Of a stretch of 42,137 nucleotides of DNA, positions 5,970-12,253 are shown piece after piece. The notes beneath the pieces were generated by a model. The model was not told the origin of the DNA and did not search any database. It saw only the letters and a program-made list of their open reading frames with translations. The stretch is from the IMG/VR virus record IMGVR_UViG_3300047121_000219, positions 1 to 42,137 of that record. The stretch is one strand, 5' to 3'. The translations under genes and the position numbers were made by a program. The stretch comes from a virus. The first letter of the stretch is position 1. Every line of letters starts with the position of its first letter.

Positions 5970-6142
5970 ACTACAAGTTCAATATCGGTGATCAGGTGAT
6001 ATGGCGTGGCGGTTGGGGACGCAATGCCCCTGCCCCTGCGAAGATCATTGATCTGGGCGAGAAGAACGGTGAGCCGGTCTATGACTTGGACAATGGTCAC
6101 TGGGCATACGAGCATCAACTTCAGCAGATGGAGGCCGCATGA
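5966..6142 (+). CDS. Hypothetical small beta-rich protein (58 aa)
   Basis: A 58-residue frame starting MNYKFNIGDQVIWRGGWGRN. The GDQVIWRG...AKIIDLGEKNG..YDLDNGHWAYEHQL pattern is that of a small SH3-like or KOW-like barrel, often seen in phage accessory proteins. Both ends overlap neighbours by four bases (ATGA), supporting translation. Role unknown. Confidence 0.65.
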   Translation: MNYKFNIGDQVIWRGGWGRNAPAPAKIIDLGEKNGEPVYDLDNGHWAYEHQLQQMEAA

Positions 6143-6243
6143 CTTGGGAATTCTTTTGGTTTGTCCTGCCGCGCATTTGGTTGGCGACTGTGATGTTTGT
6201 CGCCGCTTACCTTTTGGCAACACGGGAGATCGAACATGACTGA
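6139..6243 (+). CDS. Small single-pass membrane peptide (34 aa)
   Basis: A 34-residue frame, MTWEFFWFVLPRIWLATV and onward, with one long hydrophobic segment (residues about 3-26) and a charged tail (TREIEHD). It overlaps both neighbours (ATGA upstream, 8 bases downstream). The composition suggests an inner-membrane peptide. It might affect the host envelope or superinfection, but there is no direct evidence. Confidence 0.55.
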   Translation: MTWEFFWFVLPRIWLATVMFVAAYLLATREIEHD

Positions 6244-6433
6244 TCCCTACGTCGAGCAATTGGATGCGGAGTACCGCATGTTGAAGGCTGAGTTGGAACG
6301 CGAGGTCAACGCCTTCGACTTGCTACGCAAGCAGCATACGTCCCGCACCAACAAACTCGCGGATGACATCACCCGCAAGTTCTTCGAACTGCAAACCGCT
6401 AGACTGGAGGCACGTCGCAATGAACGAGTCTGA
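6236..6433 (+). CDS. Hypothetical coiled-coil protein (65 aa)
   Basis: Starts MTDPYVEQLDAEYRMLKAEL and is almost wholly helical, with heptad-like spacing through residues 8-60 and a basic C-terminus (ARLEARRNERV). The ATG at 6236 is used rather than an earlier in-frame start because GGGAGATCG lies just upstream and the frame then matches the compact overlap style. It overlaps the next gene by 14 bases. Function unknown. Confidence 0.6.
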   Translation: MTDPYVEQLDAEYRMLKAELEREVNAFDLLRKQHTSRTNKLADDITRKFFELQTARLEARRNERV

Positions 6434-6641
6434 TATTGATATGCTCGATCAGCAGATCCGCATGGCAACGATGGGCGCAGCGACCAATCAAGAACTGCGC
6501 GGCATCAACTTCCTGCTCCAGAAGATTCTTCTGGGACAGGCGCAGATCAACGCACGATTGGATGACATACAGCGGACGATCAACCCACAGAAATGGGAGC
6601 GCGATCATCCCGAAGAAGACCTCACCGCAGACATGTTCTAG
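6420..6641 (+). CDS. Hypothetical protein (73 aa)
   Basis: Starts MNESDIDMLDQQIRMATMGA, has a long amphipathic helix in the middle (LLQKILLGQAQINARLDDIQ) and an acidic end (EEDLTADMF). CTGGAGG precedes the ATG at 6420. Probably oligomeric by helix packing; no family recognised. Confidence 0.65.
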   Translation: MNESDIDMLDQQIRMATMGAATNQELRGINFLLQKILLGQAQINARLDDIQRTINPQKWERDHPEEDLTADMF

Positions 6642-6651
6642 GAGTTTAAAC

Positions 6652-6978
6652 ATGAGCGAAAGAATGTTTTTGAATCCGATGGACGGAGAGATCTATCCCG
6701 AGTCGCACTACCACCGGGAGAACATCGACCTCTCTTGTGTGATCGAAGCGTATGAAATGCATGGCGGCATTGCGTTTGATATTCGACCGGAGTGCATCGA
6801 ACGCATGGAGTTCAAGGACGTACATGTCATTGCCTTGATCGCAGAGTTCACATCCCACCTAGCCCATCATGCGATGGAGAGTGACGACCCAGAGGAGGCA
6901 GAACGATGCGCGTCAATCGCGGCCTATGTATCACGGATCATGATGGAGAAACTGGGCAAGCCCATCCCGAGGCATTGA
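6652..6978 (+). CDS. Hypothetical protein (108 aa)
   Basis: A 108-residue protein starting MSERMFLNPMDGEIYPESHY, rich in His, Met and acidic residues, with a helical C-terminal half. The start codon directly follows an exact GTTTAAAC octamer (6644-6651), which overlaps the ribosome binding region (GGAG). The 3' end overlaps the next gene by 73 bases. No function known. Confidence 0.65.
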   Translation: MSERMFLNPMDGEIYPESHYHRENIDLSCVIEAYEMHGGIAFDIRPECIERMEFKDVHVIALIAEFTSHLAHHAMESDDPEEAERCASIAAYVSRIMMEKLGKPIPRH

Positions 6979-7142
6979 CCTTCAACGATTCGGACGGGAA
7001 CCCCATGGTCTGGGTGTTCCCATGTCCGGGTCGGATCTGGAAAGATCGATGGGTCGCATTCACCAACGGGGAACTGTTTAAATACTGGAAAGGTTCTCGA
7101 CAAGAATGCATTGACTGGGCAGCGAATTACTTGAAAGCCTGA
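6906..7142 (+). CDS. Hypothetical protein (78 aa)
   Basis: Starts MRVNRGLCITDHDGETGQ. The long overlap with the upstream gene is unusual for this compact region, but the ATG at 6906 has an ideal GAGGAGG ribosome binding site 7-8 bases before it. Internal starts (TTG 6975, ATG 7005) would shorten it and lack a good site. The C-terminal half is tryptophan-rich (MVWVFPCPGRIWKDRWVAF). It is the last gene before the terminator. Function unknown. Confidence 0.6.
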   Translation: MRVNRGLCITDHDGETGQAHPEALTFNDSDGNPMVWVFPCPGRIWKDRWVAFTNGELFKYWKGSRQECIDWAANYLKA

Positions 7143-7145
7143 GAG

Positions 7146-7180
7146 AACCCCGGCACCTGTCATGGGTGTCGGGGTTTTTT
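7146..7180 (+). terminator. Intrinsic terminator of the left early region
   Basis: A 12-bp stem AACCCCGGCACC/GGTGTCGGGGTT (one G-T pair), a seven-base loop and a run of six T. It lies between the end of the last plus-strand gene (7142) and the end of the minus-strand primase-helicase (7184). The T run exists on the plus strand only; the minus-strand side ends in TTCTCTC and would be weak. Confidence 0.85.
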
Positions 7181-7183
7181 CGT

Positions 7184-8881
7184 TTACAGATCCGGCCATT
7201 CCTCAGCCTGCGGAATGTAGACCTTGTCTGAGTACCGACCTGTCGGTAGGTCATAGTTCAGTTCGACATCACCAATCGCTCCGACCCATTTAAACCGGCT
7301 CTTCCAGACATGCACCTTGGTCTGGTTCCCCGAACGACCTACGGTCACACCCATGTCCGCCTTCGCGAACCATGCCGCGCTGCCACTGATGTGCTGCCCC
7401 TTCGGAACCCCATCATCTGGGATGTGCTTGGCAGGATGGGCGACGAACCAGACATGCAGTTCATGGGACTTACAGAATAGGACGATGTCAGTCAGCATCT
7501 TGCTGATCGCTTGGTGTTCTGAGTCGCCCGGCATCTCAAGGTAGTTGTAGGGGTCGATGATCAGACCCCGAACGCCCATCCTCATGACCGCTTGCTTGGT
7601 TCTATCGATGATCGACTGAACCGTACTGGGCGCACCGTCATGGCTCTGGAGAAACACGAAGTGCTGATTGAGGAAGGCGAGTGCGTAGTCCCTCTCATCG
7701 CTCGACATCCTATCGTCCCCGAAGAAGGGCTTTCCGATGACCTTCTCAGCCAACTTCGCAATGTGCATGTGCGGTGGGTTCTCGAAACTCGCCACCGCGA
7801 ATCGCCATCCCTTTTGCATGGCAATATTGACGCATATTTGGTCAATCAATTCGCTCTTCCCTGATCCCGGTAGCCCTGTCACCACCGATAACTGACCGGG
7901 GAGGATGGTGTAGAGGCAGTCGAGGGTCACAAGTCCCGTGCTTGCACCCTTAACCACCCCGGAGTCGTACAGAGAGACGATCTGAGCCTCGAAATCCTCT
8001 GGTAGGTACACGCCCTCCAGTGGGAGGGGTTTGGAGGCTGCTAAAGCCTCTCGCAAGGCGTCACTGCCGAACTTCTGGAGGGTTTCGTTCGCATCCTTGG
8101 CAGGGAGTGAGGCCACCCAACACTTCGCCCGTCCGATGCGACGTGCCAGTTCCTCGACGAGGGCCTGACCGGGTTCGTCGTTGTCGGGGAAGAACACCAC
8201 CCGCTCGACGGACTCAATCAACTTCCGGGCTTCCCAGACATACGAGAACCGCCCATCCATCTTCGGATCGACCTTGCCATCTGAGACCTTCGCGGGCGCA
8301 CCATTCGGGACTGACACCGCAGGGATACCCGCCGCTGCCAAGGCGAGGACATCCATCTCCCCTTCGCAGATCACCAATTCCTTCAGGCCCTGAGGTAACT
8401 GGTTTAAACCGAAGAACGAACGTGCTGCACCCTGCTGAGTGAACTCCTTCTCGCCCGTGCTTCGCCACTTGATCGCTTCGGGATGCTTCGGATCTCCGTA
8501 AACGAATCCGATGGCGGGAGTCTTCCCTACCCCTGCGAAGTACTTCTCGGAACCGACCAAGGGGAACTGGGTAGCAATGGCCGGATGGATACCGCGTTTA
8601 ACCAGAAACTCTGTGACGATATCGGGGACATGCTCTGTCGGTGGATCGACAGGCTTTGGGGGTTTGCTGATCGGTTGAACGTAAGGTTGTGTGGGCTGCA
8701 TAAGTTTTTCCTTTCTGACTGCACCACGGACTCCGCAGTGGAAGCATTGGTAGACAAGCCTGTCGAATTCAACGGTGACTCCCATGGTCTTCTCATGGGA
8801 TTTCTTGCGACCTTCTGAGCAGATTGGGCAGTGTATTCGCCCACTCTCCAGTTGGTGCTGTAAGACTTCTTCTAGATTCAT
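7184..8881 (-). CDS. Bifunctional DNA primase-helicase (T7 gp4-like)
   Basis: The 565-residue product has the T7 gp4 order of domains. A zinc-binding module has Cys pairs at residues 18/21 and 46/49; a TOPRIM domain follows (ICEGEMDVLALA about 170, then FFPDNDEPG). A DnaB/RecA-type helicase has Walker A GLPGSGKS (about 335) and Walker B LIIDPYNYLE (about 440), and ends with the HISGSAAWFAKAD segment. It should prime lagging-strand synthesis and unwind the fork. No DNA polymerase is in the window, so that gene must lie elsewhere. The ATG at 8881 has AGGAGA upstream. It is transcribed against both flanking gene blocks and has a 360-base structured leader. Confidence 0.9.
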   Translation of the reverse strand: MNLEEVLQHQLESGRIHCPICSEGRKKSHEKTMGVTVEFDRLVYQCFHCGVRGAVRKEKLMQPTQPYVQPISKPPKPVDPPTEHVPDIVTEFLVKRGIHPAIATQFPLVGSEKYFAGVGKTPAIGFVYGDPKHPEAIKWRSTGEKEFTQQGAARSFFGLNQLPQGLKELVICEGEMDVLALAAAGIPAVSVPNGAPAKVSDGKVDPKMDGRFSYVWEARKLIESVERVVFFPDNDEPGQALVEELARRIGRAKCWVASLPAKDANETLQKFGSDALREALAASKPLPLEGVYLPEDFEAQIVSLYDSGVVKGASTGLVTLDCLYTILPGQLSVVTGLPGSGKSELIDQICVNIAMQKGWRFAVASFENPPHMHIAKLAEKVIGKPFFGDDRMSSDERDYALAFLNQHFVFLQSHDGAPSTVQSIIDRTKQAVMRMGVRGLIIDPYNYLEMPGDSEHQAISKMLTDIVLFCKSHELHVWFVAHPAKHIPDDGVPKGQHISGSAAWFAKADMGVTVGRSGNQTKVHVWKSRFKWVGAIGDVELNYDLPTGRYSDKVYIPQAEEWPDL

Positions 8882-9246
8882 TCTGTCTCCTGTTCTCGCA
8901 ACTCCCCCCTTTTCCGGGTGGCCGGGCTAACCCGGCTTGTCCGTACTCAGTGCGCCATGCATCTCAGCATGACTCTGGAACTGCTTTCAGGGGGATTACT
9001 CCATGCCCTACTCGCACAAGTCCAGACCGGTTTGGCCGTAGCCACCCACCATGTTGTCAGGGGTAGACAGAGCATGGATTTACCTAGGCACTTTGGGGCG
9101 GGCAGGATGTTCCCCCTGCACTCACTTACGGCTCGCCGGACCGGCGACCAAGGACGGGGGATTGCCTTGAGGCGAAGATCCAGATAGGATCTGCCCACGT
9201 CTTTTGATTCGCAACTCAAGACTACCGTCTCGCCCCTTTGACGGTC
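8882..9246 (-). ncRNA. Candidate pseudoknotted RNA upstream of the primase-helicase
   Basis: There is no gene in this 360-base stretch but much pairing. Plus-strand coordinates: a closing helix 8916-8922/9041-9047 (GCCACCC/GGGTGGC), hairpin 8922-8935 (CCGGG/CCCGG), helix 8950-8954/9013-9017, hairpin 8956-8971 (CATGC/GCATG), and helix 8974-8979/9021-9026 (TCTGGA/TCCAGA), which crosses the 8950/9017 helix and makes a pseudoknot. Farther up are hairpins at 9102-9119, 9133-9147, 9176-9192, 9199-9222 and 9224-9245. Read on the minus strand, the element ends just before the ribosome binding site of the primase gene. The layout (pseudoknotted RNA ending at a start codon) recalls HEARO/IscB omega RNAs, but no IscB gene is present and I offer that family only tentatively. 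Confidence 0.45.
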
Positions 9247-9688
9247 AAGCCCCGGAGGAGAAATCTTTCGGGGCTTTTTTATTCCAGTATTGATTCCATG
9301 CATCACTTGTTCTCGTGATCACAATCTCTGTACGCGGATTCTCTTTGTCGAGTCCGTGATAGACATGCTTCTCTTTCACCTGTCTATCGTTCTCGTAGAT
9401 GTTCCCTTGCATTGCATCCAGTATCACTGACTCATCCAAGTCAGGTCTGCGTGATGCGTAGAAGATCCGTAGATGTACGGCAACGTCTCCCGTGATCAGC
9501 GGATTCAGTTTCGGACACTGCCACTGAAAGTCTTTCAGATACGCACGAGCCTTCGCTGACTTGATGAATGCGGGTCGTCCGTTTAAATGCACCAGTTGCC
9601 TGCTGTTTGCTTTGCTCGCAGGTTCCCCTAAAACAATAAACTCAACAATCGGTAATCCTGTTGACTTGTTATCTATTAATATGTTCAC
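9245..9688 (-). CDS. RusA-like Holliday junction resolvase
   Basis: The 147-residue product matches the RusA family: N-terminal VLGEPASKANSRQL with the conserved GxPxSK-type block, a central YASRRPDLDESVILDAM with the acidic catalytic pair, and YENDRQVKEKHVY, giving the third conserved Asp. RusA enzymes are dimers that cut four-way DNA junctions, and in phages they resolve recombination or packaging branch points. The start is GTG at 9688, with AGGTGA a few bases upstream; no ATG fits. It diverges from the plus-strand recombination block by 29 bases. Confidence 0.8.
   Translation of the reverse strand: MNILIDNKSTGLPIVEFIVLGEPASKANSRQLVHLNGRPAFIKSAKARAYLKDFQWQCPKLNPLITGDVAVHLRIFYASRRPDLDESVILDAMQGNIYENDRQVKEKHVYHGLDKENPRTEIVITRTSDAWNQYWNKKAPKDFSSGA
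9247..9280 (+). terminator. Plus-strand intrinsic terminator inside the end of the RusA-like gene
   Basis: Stem AAGCCCCG/CGGGGCTT (9247-9254/9269-9276) with an inner helix closed by a GAAA tetraloop (9260-9263), followed by six T (9275-9280). The tetraloop and T tract are correct only on the plus strand, opposite to both adjacent genes. It overlaps the last codons of the RusA-like gene. It implies either a plus-strand RNA ending here or protection of the plus-strand genes downstream from read-through. Confidence 0.65.
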
Positions 9689-9717
9689 ATAGTCACCTGT
9701 TTCAATTGGAGGAACTC

Positions 9718-9963
9718 ATGAAGATAGACAGAAATGTTCCACTGCCTGATCGAATCGCAAAGCGATTTCGTATCGGGCCATTGCCACTCGCTGAGATGAA
9801 TGTCGGTGATAGTTTTGTCATTGAGATCGATGCAGATGATGCAGAGTTGTCACGCATCCTGCACTCACTGCGAGTAAGGCTGAATAGGTTCACTCAAAAG
9901 AACCCGAAGTTCAAGTTCAGTTCTAGTAAAGATAAGAAGGGACTGAGAGTCTGGCGCGTCTAA
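9718..9963 (+). CDS. Hypothetical protein (81 aa), first of the recombination block
   Basis: Starts MKIDRNVPLPDRIAKRFRIG. The middle, LAEMNVGDSFVIEIDADD, and the helix ILHSLRVRLNRFTQKN followed by a basic KFKFSSSKDKKGLRVWRV end are typical of small phage proteins annotated DUF7303. The start at 9718 follows TTGGAGGAAC; an earlier in-frame start at 9661 would overlap the divergent RusA-like gene. The role is unknown, though the MNVGDSF/KFKxRxxxxGxRVWR pattern is often found next to phage replication genes. Confidence 0.7.
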   Translation: MKIDRNVPLPDRIAKRFRIGPLPLAEMNVGDSFVIEIDADDAELSRILHSLRVRLNRFTQKNPKFKFSSSKDKKGLRVWRV

Positions 9964-9974
9964 CAGGAGAGAGC

Positions 9975-10865
9975 ATGAAACTTACAAACAAGCATGGCTT
10001 GCCCAACACCGTCGTTCGTGCGTTGACCCGTAGCGAATACAGCAAGGGCGAAAGCAATCGATCCATCACTCAACTCATCGACTCACCCCGTGTTCGTATT
10101 CTCCGTCAGGAGAACTGGGAGAACATGGAAGAGGATGTGAGCGAGAAGATGTGGGCAGTACTAGGCTCTGCCGCACATAAGATGTTCGAAGAGACCGGCG
10201 ATGATAAGCACATTACTGAAGAGCGACTCTTCACTGAGATCGATGGCTGGGTCATCTCCGGTGCGATTGACGTACAGCGCGTCGAAGAAGACGGCATCAC
10301 CATCCTCGACTACAAGACGACCAGTGTCTGGTCTGTGATCCTTGGGAAGGAAGGATGGGAGACGCAGTTGAACTGCTACGCATCCCTTGTCCGACGTGCG
10401 AAGAGCAAGAAGGTCAAGGCATTGAAGGTGGTGGCTATCCTCCGTGACTGGAACCGCCGCGATGCAGAGCAGAAGCAAGACTACCCGAAGGCACCCATCG
10501 TCGAGATCGATATCCCAATGTGGGATGAGCCGGTACAGGATCAGTACTTGGAAGATCGCGTTGCGTTGCACCAATCGGCTGAGTTCCAGAGACTGACTGG
10601 AGCGGAACTCCCTGAGTGTTCGAAGGAAGAGCGATGGGAGAAGCCTTCGATCTGGGCTGTCAAGAAGAAGGGCAACAAACGAGCCATCAAACTCTATGAC
10701 AGTGAGGCTGAGGCGAAGGCTGCGCTTCTTGATGGTCAGGAAGTTGAGTTCCGTCGAGGGGAACCCGGACGATGTGCGGCTAACTGGTGCCGTGTAAACG
10801 CATGGTGTTCACAACACAAAAAATATATCGACGAACTTGCTGAAACTTTGGCTCAAGACTCTTGA
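9975..10865 (+). CDS. PD-(D/E)XK exonuclease (RecB/Cas4-like)
   Basis: The 296-residue protein shows RecB-family nuclease motifs: an acidic residue in the GAIDVQRV segment (about residue 97), the ILDYKTTS motif II/III (about 112-119) and the downstream QLNCYA motif (QxxxY, about 133). This fold in phages is usually the 5'-3' exonuclease partner of a single-strand annealing protein, and one follows immediately. The ATG at 9975 is preceded by AACAGGAGAGAGC. A late segment (ALLDGQEVEFRRGEPGRCAANWC) holds cysteines that might bind metal, as in Cas4/AddB-type FeS nucleases, but the spacing does not make that certain. Confidence 0.8.
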   Translation: MKLTNKHGLPNTVVRALTRSEYSKGESNRSITQLIDSPRVRILRQENWENMEEDVSEKMWAVLGSAAHKMFEETGDDKHITEERLFTEIDGWVISGAIDVQRVEEDGITILDYKTTSVWSVILGKEGWETQLNCYASLVRRAKSKKVKALKVVAILRDWNRRDAEQKQDYPKAPIVEIDIPMWDEPVQDQYLEDRVALHQSAEFQRLTGAELPECSKEERWEKPSIWAVKKKGNKRAIKLYDSEAEAKAALLDGQEVEFRRGEPGRCAANWCRVNAWCSQHKKYIDELAETLAQDS

Positions 10866-10889
10866 CCGCCATCAAATAACTTGTAAACT
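10862..10889 (+). promoter_or_regulatory. Candidate promoter before the annealing protein gene
   Basis: TTGACC (10862-10867), a 16-base spacer and TAAACT (10884-10889), starting in the stop codon of the exonuclease gene, 25 bases before the annealing-protein ATG. Boxes are moderate matches, so this could be an internal promoter raising the level of annealing protein over nuclease. Confidence 0.45.
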
Positions 10890-10913
10890 CGTAACAAACT
10901 AACAGGAGATGTT

Positions 10914-11621
10914 ATGACTGAAGTATCTGCACCGACTTATGCAGAGATCTGGACGACCCTGTCCAAGATCGATGTCTCAAAGCATGTTGAAAAGAAGAAC
11001 GGATTGTCCTATCTCAGTTGGGCATGGGCATGGGGTGTTCTCATGCAGCAATACCCGCAGGCTGAGTATTCGTTTGCACACTCTGAGTTGCATCCTGATG
11101 GGACGGTGACGGTTCACTGCGACATCATGATCGGCCAGTGCCACCGGATGATGTGGCTCCCGGTCATGGACCACCGCAACAACGCCATCAAGAATCCTGA
11201 TGCACGAAAGATCAGCGACACGAAGATGCGCTGCTTGGTGAAGTGCCTCGCGATGTTTGGACTCGGGCATTACATTTATGCCGGAGAGGATGTCCCGTCC
11301 ACGGAACAGGAGTCCGCTCCGGTTCTGAGCAACGAGGAGATCACCGCCCTCAACGAGCCGCCACCGAAGGTGAAGAAGGTGACCCCGACGAAGCAGGGTC
11401 CGAACGATATCCCGACAGAGGAAGGCGCTGCGGAGGTTGTTGGGAAACTCATGGAGTTCGCCAACAAGTTCTGCGCGGATGAGGCAGGACTCAAGTCTTT
11501 CTGGAAGGAGAACAAACAGGTTATCGATATCCTCGACAGCAACTACCCCGCTCAATACGAGGTGTTGAAGAAGGGATTTATTGAGTTGAAGGCAAAACTT
11601 GGAGGAAACAACAATGGCTGA
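10914..11621 (+). CDS. Sak-type single-strand annealing protein (DUF1071)
   Basis: The 235-residue product matches the DUF1071/SSAP_Sak family: IWTTLSKIDVSKHVEKKNG and LSYLSWAWAWGVLMQQYP near the N-terminus, a central RKISDTKMRCLVKCLAMFGLG block and IYAGEDVP, then a charged linker and a helical C-terminus. Such proteins form Rad52-like rings that anneal single strands after exonuclease resection. It sits between the RecB-like exonuclease and a small acidic-tipped protein, the usual order for phage annealing modules. AACAGGAGATG forms the ribosome binding site before the ATG at 10914. Confidence 0.85.
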   Translation: MTEVSAPTYAEIWTTLSKIDVSKHVEKKNGLSYLSWAWAWGVLMQQYPQAEYSFAHSELHPDGTVTVHCDIMIGQCHRMMWLPVMDHRNNAIKNPDARKISDTKMRCLVKCLAMFGLGHYIYAGEDVPSTEQESAPVLSNEEITALNEPPPKVKKVTPTKQGPNDIPTEEGAAEVVGKLMEFANKFCADEAGLKSFWKENKQVIDILDSNYPAQYEVLKKGFIELKAKLGGNNNG

Positions 11622-11886
11622 GTATCAGAATCGTGACATCACGCAGGGCGCACTCTTCATCAACAACAGGAAGAACTCCCCGAACCACCCCGATTTCCGT
11701 GGCGAACTGACCCTGAGCAAGGCTTTGCTCAAGGAGTTGGTTGAGAAGGCGAAGGCAGGCGAGGAACCGAAGATGTCCCTCTCCGTCTGGAAGAAGAAGT
11801 CCAAGGCGGGTAACGAGTTCATGTCCGTCGCCGCTCAGGTCTATGTGGATTACAAGAAGCAGAGCAGCGAAGAAGTGCCGTTCTAA
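11614..11886 (+). CDS. Small basic protein with SSB-like acidic tip (90 aa)
   Basis: Starts MAEYQNRDITQGALFINNRK and overlaps the annealing-protein stop by 8 bases, with TTGGAGGAAA upstream. The body has strand-like segments (FRGELTLSKALL, MSLSVWKKK, FMSVAAQVYV) and is lysine-rich. The last residues, SSEEVPF, mimic the acidic-aromatic tip (DDxxPF) by which bacterial SSB recruits partner proteins. With its position in the annealing module, this suggests a small single-stranded DNA binding or SSB-mimic protein. No standard OB-fold signature can be confirmed by eye. Confidence 0.6.
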   Translation: MAEYQNRDITQGALFINNRKNSPNHPDFRGELTLSKALLKELVEKAKAGEEPKMSLSVWKKKSKAGNEFMSVAAQVYVDYKKQSSEEVPF

Positions 11887-11897
11887 CAGGAGGAACT

Positions 11898-12122
11898 ATG
11901 AAAGTTACCAAGTCATCGATGATTCGCGACTTGCTCAAGAAAGGTTTGTCGAGCAAGGAGATCGTCAAGAAGTTGAAGGTCTCGCCACAGTTGGTCTACA
12001 TCGTCTCGAAAACCTACGGTGCAAAGCCTGCGGTTAAACGAGACGTTAAGGTGAAGAGGGCCAATGTCTCAGACCTCATTGCCTCCCTCAAGACAATCAT
12101 CAAGGCACTGGAGAAAGTCTGA
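11898..12122 (+). CDS. Small helix-turn-helix protein (74 aa)
   Basis: A 74-residue basic protein starting MKVTKSSMIRDLLKKGLSSK. Residues 8-35 read as a helix-turn-helix of the resolvase/Hin type (LLKKGLSSKEIVKKLKVSPQLVYIVSK). A basic linker holding VKRDVKVKR and a leucine-rich helix (LIASLKTIIKALEKV) that could dimerise follow. AACAGGAGGAAC is a strong ribosome binding site. It may regulate transcription or bind recombination intermediates. It ends TGATG, coupled to the next frame. Confidence 0.7.
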   Translation: MKVTKSSMIRDLLKKGLSSKEIVKKLKVSPQLVYIVSKTYGAKPAVKRDVKVKRANVSDLIASLKTIIKALEKV

Positions 12123-12253
12123 TGATCCGGTGGTTGCGAGGATTGATTCAGAGAATGAATAGATTTCGCAACTGGGAATGGAGACACGTCCCTTCCCCGA
12201 ACTGGAGATCCAGTCGGGGCGGGGGCGGGTTCAACAGCAGGGACTACTGGTGA
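12122..12253 (+). CDS. Hypothetical 43-aa Trp/Arg-rich peptide
   Basis: This short frame starts in the TGATG junction after the helix-turn-helix gene and ends at a GTG-TGA overlap with the glycosyltransferase start. Sequence: MIRWLRGLIQRMNRFRN, then a W/R/S/G-rich tail ending FNSRDYW. The coupling at both ends is the best evidence that it is translated. A basic, tryptophan-rich peptide could associate with membranes or nucleic acid. Function unknown, and a non-coding spacer cannot be ruled out. Confidence 0.45.
   Translation: MIRWLRGLIQRMNRFRNWEWRHVPSPNWRSSRGGGGFNSRDYW

Noticed and set aside
8918-9306. Protein-coding frames on both strands between primase-helicase and RusA-like genes
   Set aside because: No ribosome binding sites, Arg/Trp/Ser/Cys-rich nonsense composition and heavy base pairing; a structured RNA explains the stretch better.
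12117-12135. CTGATGA at the end of the helix-turn-helix gene as a hammerhead core
   Set aside because: No GAAA strand, no stem III and no cleavage triplet nearby; it is the TGATG stop-start junction.
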